This document shows, piece after piece, positions 27,292 to 36,352 of a DNA stretch of 64,000 bases. A program made the position numbers and the translations under genes. Position 1 is the first letter of the stretch. Each line of letters opens with the position of its first letter. The DNA comes from Pseudonocardia sp. CNS-139 (GTDB lineage Bacteria; Actinomycetota; Actinomycetes; Mycobacteriales; Pseudonocardiaceae), in NCBI GenBank assembly GCA_001942415.1, contig MKJX01000173.1, forward strand, positions 124,001 to 188,000, given 5' to 3'. The notes beneath the pieces were generated by a model, which was not told where the DNA came from, ran no database searches, and worked only from the letters and a program-made list of their open reading frames with translations.

Positions 27292-28245
27292 ATGACGGAC
27301 GTGACCCGGCTGCGCGCCGACCTGCACCAGGTCTGGCGGATGCGGGCGTTCGAGGAGAAGGTCCGCGAGCTGCGGCTGGCCGGCGACGCCGTCGGCTCGA
27401 TCCACCTGGGGATCGGACAGGAGGCCATCCCGGTCGGCGTGTCCGGCCTGGTCCAGCCGCAGGACGCGGTGTTCGCCACCTACCGCGGCCACTCGTGGGC
27501 GATCGCCTGCGGCGTGCCGCCGGAGGCCCTGTTCGCCGAGATCCTCGGCCGGGCCACCGGCGTCAACGGCGGCCGCGGCGGCTCCGCGCACCTGACGGCC
27601 CCCGCCTACCGGTTCTTCGGCGAGAACAGCATCGTCGGCGCGGGCGCCCCGATCGCGGTCGGCGCCGCGCTCGCCGGCCGCTTCGACGGCTCGAACCGCG
27701 TGGCGTTCACGGTGTTCGGTGACGGCGCCATGAACCAGGGCTCGGTGCACGAGGCCATGAACATGGCGTCGGCGATGAAGCTGCCCGTGGTGTTCGTCTG
27801 CGAGAACAACACCTGGTCCGAGCTGACCCCGATCGCCGAGATGGTCGGCGACCCGGAGCTGTACAAGCGCGCCGCGGCCTACGGGATGCCCGGCGAGCGG
27901 ATCGACGGCAACGACCCCGCGGTCGTCCGCGAGCGGGTCGGCGCCGCGTTCGCGCTGGCCCGCGCCGGGGGTGGCCCCACGCTGGTCGAGGCCATGACGG
28001 CCCGCCTGGTCGGGCACTACATCGGCGACGTCGAGCAGTACCGCCGCCCCGGCGAGCTGGACGAGGCGCGCCGCCACGAGCCGGCCGTGAAGCTGGCCGA
28101 GCAGCTGCGCGCCGCGGGCGCCGGTGAGGACACGATCGCGGGAGCCGAGAGCGAGGCCCGCGCCGAGATGGAGAAGGCGGCCGCGGACGCGCTGGCCGCC
28201 CCGCTGGCCGACCCCGCCACGGCGAAGGAGCACCTGTATGTCTGA
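27292..28245 (+). CDS. Thiamine-diphosphate-dependent 2-oxoacid/acetoin dehydrogenase E1, alpha subunit
   Basis: Intact 317-residue E1 alpha. It has the TPP motif GDGAMNQG (about residue 143) closed by ENN 25-30 residues later, the phosphorylation-loop equivalent RGHSWAIACG, and the substrate-channel segment GGRGGSAHL. It pairs with the E1 beta gene, which it overlaps by 8 bp. The family includes pyruvate, branched-chain 2-oxoacid and acetoin dehydrogenases; the sequence most resembles the acetoin type. No E2 or E3 gene follows, so it either borrows an E2 or acts as a stand-alone lyase or decarboxylase. Confidence 0.93.
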   Translation: MTDVTRLRADLHQVWRMRAFEEKVRELRLAGDAVGSIHLGIGQEAIPVGVSGLVQPQDAVFATYRGHSWAIACGVPPEALFAEILGRATGVNGGRGGSAHLTAPAYRFFGENSIVGAGAPIAVGAALAGRFDGSNRVAFTVFGDGAMNQGSVHEAMNMASAMKLPVVFVCENNTWSELTPIAEMVGDPELYKRAAAYGMPGERIDGNDPAVVRERVGAAFALARAGGGPTLVEAMTARLVGHYIGDVEQYRRPGELDEARRHEPAVKLAEQLRAAGAGEDTIAGAESEARAEMEKAAADALAAPLADPATAKEHLYV

Positions 28246-29253
28246 GACCGCCGTCCGCGCCCCGGAGACCGGTCAGCGGGTGCGCCAGCTCACCTACGCC
28301 GAGGCCGTCAACGCCGCGCTGCGCCGCTGCCTCGCCGACGTCCCGGGCACCGTGCTCTACGGCGAGGACGTCGCCAAGCCCGGCGGCGTGTTCGGCGTGA
28401 CCCGCGGCCTGCGCCGCGACTTCGGCGACCGCGTGTTCGACACCCCGATCAGCGAGTCCGCCATCCTCGGCTCGGCCGTCGGCGCCGCCATGCTCGGCAT
28501 GCGCCCGATCGTCGAGATCATGTGGGTGGACTTCTCGCTCGTCGCGTTCGACCAGATCGTCAACCAGCTCGCGAACGTCCGGTACGTGAGCCGCGGCGAG
28601 CTCGCCGCGCCGGTGGTCATCCGCACGCAGCAGGGCTCCGCGCCCGGCGCGTGCGCCCAGCACAGCCAGAGCCTGGAGGCGCTGTTCCTGCACGTGCCGG
28701 GCGTGCGGGTGGTGATGCCCTGGACCGCGCAGGACGCGTACGACCTGCTGGTCGCGGCCGTGCACAGCGACGACCCGGTGGTCGTCATCGAGAACCGCAC
28801 GCTCTACACCGGCAAGCAGGAGGTTGTCCTCGAGGCCCGGTGCAGCCGATCGGCGGGCTGCGCGTGCGCCGCCCCGGCGCCGACGCCACCGTCGTGACGT
28901 GGGGCGCGATCACCGCCCGCGCCCTGGAGGCGGCCGCGGCGCTGGCCGAGCGCGGCGTCTCGCTGGAGGTGCTGGAGCTGCCCTGGCTCAACCCGTTCCC
29001 GACCGACGAGGTGGCGGAGAGCGTGCGGCGCACCGGCCGGCTCGCCGTGCTGCACGAGGCCAACGTGACCGGCGGCTTCGGCGCCGAGATCGTCGCCCGG
29101 ATCGCCGGGCTGGGCGTCCCGCTGCAGTCCCCGCCGCTGCGCCTGGGCATGCCCGACACGCGCGTCCCCGCCGCGCCGAGCCTCGTGGCCGGCCTGCTCC
29201 CCGACAGCAACCGGATCGCGGACGCGGTCCACCAGTGGATCAGCACCGACTGA
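28238..29253 (+). CDS. Thiamine-diphosphate-dependent dehydrogenase E1, beta subunit, frameshifted
   Basis: Beta subunit of the E1 heterotetramer. It has LTYAEAVNAALRRCLADVPG, LYGEDVAKPGGVFGVTRGL, TPISESAILGSAVGAAMLGM and the transketolase pyrimidine-domain region. The C-terminal transketolase domain contains VLHEANVTGGFGAEIVARI. One break near 28835 (from EVVLEA to PVQPIGGLRV); restored length about 338 residues. ATG 28238 overlaps the alpha-subunit stop. Together with the alpha subunit it makes one TPP site at the interface. Confidence 0.92.
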
Positions 29254-29267
29254 GAAAGGACCAGGCC

Positions 29268-30143
29268 GTGAGCATCGTGCTCGGCGTCGACACGCTCTCC
29301 TACCACTGCCGCCTCGTCACGGGGGACATCTCCCTGGAGGACGCGATGCGGGAGATCGCGGACCTCGGCGCGTCCTTCGTCCAGTTCAACGCGGTGCACG
29401 TGAAGGACCGGGACCAGGACGGCCTGGAGGCGCTGCGCGCGCTGGCCGTCGCGCTGGGCCTGGAGATCACGCTCTCCGGCGACGTCGTCGGGCGCGCGGG
29501 CGGCGGTGACGACGTCTGCTCGGGGGTCGAGCGGATCAAGGGCTGGGTGGAGCTGGCCGAGACGATCGGCAGCCCGTTCGTCCGCGTCTCGTCCGGCTTC
29601 TACCGCAACGAGCTGCTGGCCCACCCGGAGCGCATCGCGGTGGAGCAGCAGTACGTCACCGACACGCTGCGCCGGGCCGTCACGGACGTGCCGGGCGACG
29701 TGCAGATCCTGCTGGAGAACCACTCGGACTTCACGTCCGAGGAGTACACGCAGATCATCAGGGCGGTCGGCAGCGACCGGGTCGCGGTGTTCCTCGACGT
29801 GATCAACCCGATCTCGGCGCTGCAGGACCCGCTCCCGGTGATCAAGGAGCTGGCCCCGCTGGCCCCGGCCGGGCACGCCAAGGACTTCCGCATCGAGTCG
29901 CGCTACGTCGAGGACCGGTTCCACCGCCGCGGGTTCGACGTGCAGTGGTGCTACCCCGGCGAGGGCGTGGCCGACCTGCGCTCGGCGATGGCGGTGCTGG
30001 CCGCCACCGAGCGCAGCGCCCCCTACCGGCTCTCGGTGGAGGGCCTGGACAACTACCCGGACGTCGCCGACCAGCGCCGGCGCCTCACCGCGTCGCTGGA
30101 GGTCCTGCGCTCGCTGCTCCCGGCGGGGGCGCTCGCCGGCTAG
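29268..30143 (+). CDS. Sugar phosphate isomerase/epimerase (xylose-isomerase-like TIM barrel)
   Basis: Intact 291-residue TIM-barrel protein of the AP-endonuclease-2/xylose isomerase-like superfamily (IolE/IolI relatives). Metal-ligand candidates fall in VQFNAVHV, ILLENHSDF (E and H), VFLDVINPI (D) and GHAKDF (H, D). GTG 29268 is preceded by GAAAGGACC. Such proteins isomerise or dehydrate polyols and keto-sugars, for example inosose in inositol breakdown. Being in one operon with the E1 pair hints at handling of a polyol- or ketose-like C-C bond substrate. A hairpin terminator follows the gene. Confidence 0.85.
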   Translation: MSIVLGVDTLSYHCRLVTGDISLEDAMREIADLGASFVQFNAVHVKDRDQDGLEALRALAVALGLEITLSGDVVGRAGGGDDVCSGVERIKGWVELAETIGSPFVRVSSGFYRNELLAHPERIAVEQQYVTDTLRRAVTDVPGDVQILLENHSDFTSEEYTQIIRAVGSDRVAVFLDVINPISALQDPLPVIKELAPLAPAGHAKDFRIESRYVEDRFHRRGFDVQWCYPGEGVADLRSAMAVLAATERSAPYRLSVEGLDNYPDVADQRRRLTASLEVLRSLLPAGALAG

Positions 30144-30167
30144 CCCACTCGGAAGTCGCCACAGACC

Positions 30168-30208
30168 CAGCCGCGGCGACGACGTCGACGTCACCGTCGC
30201 CGCGGCTG
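30168..30208 (+). terminator. Hairpin splitting the catabolic operon
   Basis: A perfect 14-bp stem, CAGCCGCGGCGACG (30168-30181) with CGTCGCCGCGGCTG (30195-30208), around a 13-nt loop. It sits 25 bp after the epimerase stop, with the next SDR gene starting at 30259. Likely terminates the first transcript, or attenuates it. Confidence 0.6.
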
Positions 30209-30258
30209 TCCGACCCCCACCCCGCCCGTGCCGTCCCCGAGACGAAGGAGTCGCCCGG

Positions 30259-31025
30259 ATGGACCTCGGCCTCGCCGGCGCCCGCGCGCTCGTGTCCGCC
30301 GCGAGCAGCGGGCTCGGGCGCGCGTGCGCGGCGGCGCTGGCCGCGAGCGGGTGGTCGTCTCGGCCCGGGGCGGGGACCGGCTGGCCGCGGCGGCGGCCGA
30401 GACCGGGGCCGCGGGTCACCTCGCGGCCGACCTCACGTCGGCTACGGAGACGTCCGCGCTGGTCAGCGGCACGGTGGAGCTGCTCGGCGGGCTCGACGTG
30501 CTCGTCGTCAACTGCGGCCCGCCGCCCGCCGGGACGTTCGCCGACCTGGCCGACGCCGACTGGGCAGCGGCGCACGAGGGCGTGCTCATGAGCGCGGTGC
30601 GCCTGGCCCGGGCGGCGCTGCCGCACCTGCGGGCGTCCGGGCGCGGGCGGGTCGTCTTCCTGACGGGCTACGGCACCCGCGAGCCGACGGGCGGGCTCGT
30701 CGCCTCGGAGGCCACCCGGGCGGCGGTCACGGTGCTCGCCAAGGTGCTCGCCGACGACGCCGCGGCCGACGGCGTCACCGTGAACACGATCGCACCGGGC
30801 CCGATCCTCACCGACCGGCTGCGCGAGCTGCAGGGCAAGGCGGCGGCCGCGGCCGGCGTCGGCCTCGACGAGCAGCTGCGCCGGCTCGCCGAGGACATCC
30901 CGGTCGGCCGCGTCGGTCGCCCGGAGGACGTCGGCGACCTCTGCGCGTTCCTCTGCTCCCCGCGCGCGGGGTTCGTCACCGGACAGACCGTCGTCCTCGA
31001 CGGCGGCATCAACAGGGCGGTCTGA
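30259..31025 (+). CDS. SDR family oxidoreductase, frameshifted
   Basis: SDR of about 255 residues. The Rossmann turn SAASSGLGRACAAAL is at the N-terminus. Catalytic-region motifs are atypical: NCGPPPAG stands where NNAG is usual and FLTGYGTREPTGGLVASEAT has no obvious Y-x3-K, so the active site may be altered, as in the FabG-like 3-oxoacyl reductase-related group with a SxxT/E site. TPGPILTDRLREL-like region IAPGPILTDRLREL and FVTGQTVVLDGG are standard. One break near 30352. First gene of the second half of the island. Confidence 0.85.
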
Positions 31026-31042
31026 GACATGACGGCAAGCGC

Positions 31043-32034
31043 ATGACGGCAACCATGCGGGTGGCGGTGATCGGGGCGTCGCACTGGCACCTCGACCTGT
31101 TCCTCCCCACGTTCCTGGAGCTGCCCGACGTCGAGGTGGTCGGCGTCGCCGACCCGGACGCCGCGGTGGCCGAGCAGCTCGGCACCAAGCTGGGCTGCGC
31201 CTGGTCGGCCTCCTACGAGGGGCTGTGCGAGCAGGTGCGGCCGGACTTCGTGCTGGCCCTGGGCGAGCACGCGGACATGCCCGCCGAGGCGGCCCACCTG
31301 ATCGAGCGCGGCATCCCGTTCGCGATGGAGAAGCCGTGCGGCACCGACTCCGCGCAGGTGCACGCGCTGGCCGGGAAGGCCGCGGCGGCCGGTGCGTTCG
31401 CCGCGGTGCCGTTCGTGTGGCGGCAGAGCGAGCTGCTCGCGGCCATGCGCGAGCGGTTCTCCGACGACGAGATCAGCTACCTGTCGTTCCGCTGGATCGC
31501 CGGGCCGCCCACGCGCTACCTGGAGGCCGGGTGCGCGTGGATGCTCGACCCGGCCCGGTCCGGCGGCGGCTGCACGATCAACCTGAGCGTCCACATGCTC
31601 GACCTCGCGCGCGTGCTCTTCGGCGACCCCGTCGAGGTCGTCGCCGCGACCATGAGCAACCACGCGTACGGGCTGCCGGTCGAGGACCACTCGCTGGTGA
31701 CGCTGCGCGGCGCGGCGGGCGCACGCTGCACGTCGAGACCGGCTACCTGCTGCCCGCGCCGCACCTGAGCTTCGACATGCGGTTCAGCGTGAAGGCGCGG
31801 GACCACTACCTGATCGCGACCGGCCCGGACGACGTCGAGGTCATCGGCCCCGACGGCGTGAAGGAGCACGTGCGCGCGCACACGATCAACGTCCGGCACT
31901 ACCCGGTGTTCGTCCGCGACGTCCTGCGCCGGGTCCGTGCCGGCGAGCCGCCGCTCGCGTCGCTCACCGACATGGCCGCGGCGATGGACCTGGTCCAGGA
32001 GGCGTATCGGATGGGAGGACTCAGTCGTGGGTGA
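31043..32034 (+). CDS. Gfo/Idh/MocA family oxidoreductase, frameshifted
   Basis: NAD(P)-dependent dehydrogenase acting on sugar- or inositol-like substrates. Rossmann start VAVIGASHWHLDLF, VVGVADPDAAVAEQL, the conserved EKPCGTDSAQ (equivalent of EKP) near residue 98, and a C-terminal alpha/beta domain. One break near 31722 (AAGARCT should continue as GGRTLHVETG). About 331 residues. ATG 31043 is selected because the nearer ATG at 31029 runs into a stop after five codons. Overlaps the next gene by 8 bp. Role in the island unknown. Confidence 0.92.
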
Positions 32035-32395
32035 GAGCAGCGAACGCGGCACCGGCCTGCTGCTGGTGATGATCGACATCGACCCGGAGTTCGAGGAGGA
32101 CTTCAACCGCTGGTACGACGAGGAGCACTTCCCGGAGCGGATGAACTGCCCCGGGTTCCTGTCGGCCCGGCGGTTCGTGTCGGTCGAGGGCGGCCCGAAG
32201 TACCTGGCGTTCTACGAGCTGGAGAACCCGGAGGTGCTGGAGACGCCGGAGTACAAGGCGATGCAGCCGCCGAGCGAGTGGAGCAGGCGCGTCGAGCCGA
32301 ACTTCAAGAACTTCAAGCGCAACATCTACCGCGACATCACGCCCGAGCTGCCGCCCGCCGGCACGTTCGTGTCGCCGCCGCGGGCGAAGGACTGA
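32027..32395 (+). CDS. EthD/DUF4286-like dimeric alpha-beta-barrel protein
   Basis: 122-residue protein with GLLLVMIDIDPEFEEDFNRW, YDEEHFPERMNCPGFLSARR and KYLAFYELENPEVLETPEY. This is the ferredoxin-like fold used by EthD and DUF4286 proteins, which are small oxygen-independent partners or lyases in degradation pathways. Start GTG 32027 follows a clear GGGAGGAC (32011-32018). It overlaps the Gfo/Idh gene. A catalytic role is possible but not established. Confidence 0.82.
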   Translation: MGESSERGTGLLLVMIDIDPEFEEDFNRWYDEEHFPERMNCPGFLSARRFVSVEGGPKYLAFYELENPEVLETPEYKAMQPPSEWSRRVEPNFKNFKRNIYRDITPELPPAGTFVSPPRAKD

Positions 32396-32396
32396 C

Positions 32397-33143
32397 GTGG
32401 CCGACCGGTCGGACGCGAGCACCCTGCTGTTCCTGCACCCCGTGGGGCTGGACCGGGACTGCGTCGCGTGGCTGGACCTGCCGCCCGTCCGCTCCGTGAC
32501 GCTGCCCGGGCACGGCGACCGGCGCCGCGCGCGGCCCGGCCTCACCGTGGCCGACATGGCCGACGAGGTCGCGGGCCAGCACAGCGGCCCGCTGGACGTG
32601 GTCGGGGCGTCGCTGGGCGGGATGGTCGCGATGCACCTCGCGATCAACCACCCGGACCGGGTGCGGTCGCTCGTGCTCGCCTGCACCACCCCGTACGGGG
32701 AGCCGGCGGCGCTGGAGGCCCGCGCCGTCGCCACCGAGACCCGCGGCAACGAGGACATGCTCGACGAGACCCTCGCCCGCTGGTTCACGGCGGGGTTCCG
32801 CACCGGTGAGCCCGACTCGCCGGCGCTGGCCTATGCCACCGAGCGGCTGCTCGCGACCCCCGCCGACGTGCTCGCCGACACCTGGCGCGCCATCGGCACG
32901 CACGACGTGCGCGACCGGCTCGCCGAGATCCGGGTGCCGACCACGTGCCTGGCCGGGCGCGGCGACGTGTCGAGCCCGCTGCCCGTCATGCAGGACCTGG
33001 CCGCCCGGGTGCCCGGATCGCGGCTCGTCGAGCTGGACGCGCCGCACATGGCCTTCCTGGAACGCCCGGCCGAGTTCGCCGCGGCCATCCAGGAGCACCT
33101 GGCCTGGGCCGCCGACCGTACGCCGGAGGGAGCGCACCGATGA
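32397..33143 (+). CDS. Alpha/beta hydrolase
   Basis: Intact 248-residue hydrolase of the 3-oxoadipate-enol-lactonase/proline iminopeptidase-like group. Nucleophile elbow GASLGG (serine about residue 71), oxyanion stretch LFLHPVGLDRD, catalytic acid in LAGRGDVSSP, histidine in DAPHMAFLERP. GTG start immediately after the preceding stop; ATGA overlap with the amidohydrolase gene. Likely opens a lactone or ester, or hydrolyses a C-C bond, in the pathway. Confidence 0.9.
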   Translation: MADRSDASTLLFLHPVGLDRDCVAWLDLPPVRSVTLPGHGDRRRARPGLTVADMADEVAGQHSGPLDVVGASLGGMVAMHLAINHPDRVRSLVLACTTPYGEPAALEARAVATETRGNEDMLDETLARWFTAGFRTGEPDSPALAYATERLLATPADVLADTWRAIGTHDVRDRLAEIRVPTTCLAGRGDVSSPLPVMQDLAARVPGSRLVELDAPHMAFLERPAEFAAAIQEHLAWAADRTPEGAHR

Positions 33144-34029
33144 TCATCGATCTGCACCGCCACCTGTGGTCCATCTTCGAGCGGTACTCGGCGGTCCGGG
33201 AGATCGCCGCGCGCAGCGGCGTCGCCGGCATCCACGACCACGGCGCAGGCCCGGACCAGGACCTCGCCCCGCGGGCCGCGGAGATCCGCACCGAGATGGA
33301 GAAGGCCGGCGTCGACCGCTCGTGCCTGCTGCTCGGCGACTACGGGCTGCGGCTGGGGGAGGGCGACCGGACGATCGTCGAGGAGAACCGGCTCGCGACC
33401 GACCTCGCCCGCGAGGACCCCGACCACTTCATCGCGTTCTTCGGCGTCGACCCGCGCCGCCCGGACGCCGTCGAGATGTTCCGCGACGCGCTCGACGCCG
33501 GCGCCCGCGGGCTCAAGCTGCACCCGTGCTCGGGCTACTCGCCGGCCGACCCGGTCTGCCGCCCGCTCTACGCGCTGGCCGGCGAGCGCGGCGTGCCGGT
33601 GGCCGTGCACACCGGGCCGATGGCCGCGCCGCTGGTCAGCACCTACGCCAGCCCCATCCACCTGGACGAGCCGGCCGCCGACTTCCCGGACACGAACTTC
33701 GTGATCCTGCACGCCGGGCAGCGCGCGTGGTTCCCGCTGGCGCTGGACATGTGCCGGTGGAAGCCGAACCTCTACCTGGAGCTGTCGCTCTGGCAGGGCC
33801 TGATCATCGAGGACGAGGCCCGCTTCATGCGCGCGATCGGCGAGATCAAGGCCGGCATCGGGCTCGGCCGGGTCGTGTTCGGCAGCGACTGCCCCGGCAT
33901 CTCCAACGTGATGCCGCTCGACACCTGGGTGGACGTGTTCCGCGACCTGCCCACGACGGCCGCGGAGCACGGCGCGAGGTCACCGAGGACGAGGTGGAAG
34001 AGATGCTCGGCGGCACCGCCGCGACCTGA
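33140..34029 (+). CDS. Amidohydrolase_2-type metal-dependent hydrolase/decarboxylase, frameshifted
   Basis: TIM-barrel member of the amidohydrolase superfamily. It has the metal motif MIIDLHRHLW (H-x-H) at the start, KLHPCSGYSP near residue 130, VAVHTGP and ILHAGQR (two further metal histidines) and FGSDCPG near the end with the conserved aspartate. This branch includes ACMSD-like decarboxylases and lactonases such as LigI. One break near 33975 (EHGA then EVTEDEVEEMLGG). About 297 residues. Tightly coupled to the alpha/beta hydrolase by overlap. Confidence 0.88.
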
Positions 34030-34039
34030 TGGGGCTCTC

Positions 34040-34734
34040 ATGAGTGCCCCGGCCGGCTGGGTGGGGCTGAACCAGCCCCTGTACGAGGGGATGCCGCGGG
34101 CGAGCGAGCGCAGCGAGGTGCGCTTCGAGCCCGAGCACCTGTCCGAGGGGCCGCCCGAGGCGTCGGTGCGGATCACCCACCTGACGCTGTCGTCGCACGT
34201 CGGGACCCATGTCGACGCCGCGCTGCACTTCCTGCCGGACGGGCGCTCGATCGACCAGTACCCGCCGGAGATGTTCACCGGCCCCGGTGTGGTGATCGAC
34301 GTGTCCCGCGAGGCGTCGTGCCGGTCACGCGGGCCGAGGTCGAGGCGCTCGACCCGGACGTGCGCCCGGGCGACATCGTGCTCTTCCACCTCGGCTACGG
34401 GCACCTCTTCGGCACGCCCGGGTACGCCGACCACCCCTACCTCGCCGCGGACGTGGCGGACTGGGTGGTGGACAACGGCGTGCGCATGATCGGCGTCGAC
34501 ACCCCGACGCCGGAGCTGGGCGGCAAGCACCGGACGCCGGAGTACACCTTCCCGGTGCACATGACGCTGCTGCCCCGGGACATCCTGATCATCGAGCACC
34601 TCGGCGCGAACCTCGCGCAGCTCGTGGGGCACCGCGTCGAGGTGACGGCGGTGCCGATGCCGATCCGCGGGGCCGACGGCGCCCCGGCGTCGGTGCTGGC
34701 CCGTGTGGTGGGAACGGAAGGAGAAGACCGGTGA
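34040..34734 (+). CDS. Cyclase family protein (kynurenine formamidase-like), frameshifted
   Basis: Zn/Mn-dependent hydrolase family that contains bacterial kynurenine formamidase and ring-opening enzymes. The signature SSHVGTHVDAALHF matches HxGTHxDxPxHF at about residue 50-65. The later part includes GVDTPTPELGGK and EHLGANLAQL, usual for the family. One break near 34315. About 231 residues. It lies between the amidohydrolase and an SDR, coupled by GTGA overlap downstream. Its usual reactions (amide or ring C-N/C-C cleavage) fit an amide-degrading pathway, which is an inference. Confidence 0.9.
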
Positions 34735-35552
34735 CCGAGACCACGGTGACGGACCCGGCGGCGGCGCTGCCCGCCGGGCGGCGGCTGGAGGGCAAGGTCG
34801 CGATCGTGACCGGCGGCGGCTCGCGCGGCCCCGGCATCGGCACCGGCCGCGCGGCGGCGGTGCTCTTCGCCCGCAACGGCGCCCGCGTGCTGGTCGTGGA
34901 CCGGGACGAGGCGGCGGCGAAGGTGACCGCCGACATGATCGCGGAGGAGGGCGGCGAGGCCGCCACGTTCGCGGCCGACCTGACCTCGCCGGACGACTGC
35001 ACCGCGATGGCGGCGGCGGCCGTGTCCCGCTGGGGGCGCATCGACATCCTCGACAACAACGTGGGCACCGAGGGCGCCGGCACGATCCTCGACGTCGACC
35101 CGGCCTTCTGGGACCGGGTGATCCAGGTCAACGTCACGACGATCGTCAACGCCAGCCGGGCCGTGATCCCGGTGATGGCGCAGGGCGGCGGCGGGGCGAT
35201 CGTGAACCTGTCGTCGATCTCGGCCACCCGCCCCCGCGGGCTCACCCCGTACACGGCCGCCAAGGGCGCGGTCATCGCGCTGACCAGGGCGATGGCCATC
35301 GACCACGCCGGCCAGGGCATCCGGGTCAACGTGATCGCGCCGGGCCCGATCTACACCCCGATGGTCTCCTCCGAGGGCATGGACCCGGAGCTGCGCGAGC
35401 GGCGCCGCAAGGCGTCCCCGCTGGCCCTGGAGGGCACCGGCTGGGACGTCGGCTACGCCGCGCTCTACCTGTGCTCCGACGAGGCCCGGTACCTCACCGG
35501 CGTGCTGCTGCCCGTGGACGGCGGCACCTCGATCCGGAGCCCCGACCGGTGA
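34731..35552 (+). CDS. SDR family oxidoreductase with glycine-rich cofactor loop
   Basis: Intact 273-residue SDR. Stretched cofactor loop VTGGGSRGPGIGTGRAAAV, as in the first SDR of the island, then ILDNNVGTEGAGTI, catalytic NLSSISATRPRGLTPYTAAK and the PG motif IAPGPIYTPM. It overlaps the cyclase gene (GTGA) upstream and the IclR regulator gene downstream. The close architectural similarity to 26444-27249 suggests they are duplicated paralogues that handle related intermediates. Confidence 0.93.
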   Translation: MTETTVTDPAAALPAGRRLEGKVAIVTGGGSRGPGIGTGRAAAVLFARNGARVLVVDRDEAAAKVTADMIAEEGGEAATFAADLTSPDDCTAMAAAAVSRWGRIDILDNNVGTEGAGTILDVDPAFWDRVIQVNVTTIVNASRAVIPVMAQGGGGAIVNLSSISATRPRGLTPYTAAKGAVIALTRAMAIDHAGQGIRVNVIAPGPIYTPMVSSEGMDPELRERRRKASPLALEGTGWDVGYAALYLCSDEARYLTGVLLPVDGGTSIRSPDR

Positions 35553-36333
35553 CCGCGGCGCCGGAGCGGACCGAGCGGACGGGCACCCGCATCCAGTCGG
35601 TCTCCCGGGCGGCCCGGCTGCTCATGCTCATCGCCGGGCTGCCCGAGGAGGAGCGCACCGTCCACCGGATGGCCGCGGAGCTGGGAACGTCCGTCCCGAC
35701 GGTGTACCACCTGCTCAACACGCTGGTGGACGCCAAGCTGCTCGCCCGTGACGAGCGCCGCCAGTACCGGTTCGGGCTGGCCATGGAGGTGCTCTCGGTC
35801 GCGTACGCGCAGCAGACCGTGCCGCCTCCCGAGCTGGTCGGGCCGCTGCGCTGGATCACCGAGGTCACGGGCGAGAGCGCGTACCTGTCGGCCTGGCGCA
35901 GCGGCAACCCCGTCGTGCTCGCGCACCTCGCGGGCACGCACGCGGTGCAGGTGACGAACCTGCGGCCGGGCTACCGGGGCGCGGCCAACGCCCGCGCGTC
36001 CGGGAAGGTGCTGCTCGCGTTCGCCGACCCCGGCGACCGCGAGCGGTACCTCGCCATGCACCCGCTCGAACGCATGACCGACAACACGATCACCGACCCC
36101 GGGGTGTTCGCCGCCGAGCTGGCCCGGGTGACCGAGCAGGCTACGCCGCCGAGGTGGAGGAGTTCTCGGTGGGCGTGGCGTGCGTGTCCGTGCCGATCTG
36201 GGCGGGCGGCGTGCTCGTCGGCTGCTACACCATCTCCGCCCCGGCCGAGCGCTACGCCCGCCAGCGCGGCGAGTACCTGGCGCGCCTGCGCGAGGCCGTC
36301 GCGCGGCTCGCCGGGGCCGACCCCGACCAGTAG
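35549..36333 (+). CDS. IclR-family transcriptional regulator, frameshifted
   Basis: Regulator of about 261 residues. N-terminal winged helix IQSVSRAARLLMLIAGL, HRMAAELGTSVPTVYHLLNT; C-terminal effector domain with RASGKVLLAFADP and VSVPIWAGGVLVGCYTIS. One break near 36143 (EQ then GYAAEVEEFSVGVAC). Embedded in the catabolic operon with a GTGA overlap to the SDR upstream, so it is made with the enzymes and is a natural candidate to sense a pathway intermediate and to act at the GTTCAC-TGAAC sites at 26380-26414. Confidence 0.92.
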
Positions 36334-36352
36334 GACCGTCCGAGGAGGACCT

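Noticed and set aside
27292..29253. Naming the E1 pair acetoin dehydrogenase (acoAB)
   Set aside because: No acetoin-specific neighbours such as E2 or acoR; similarity alone does not distinguish it from other E1 enzymes.
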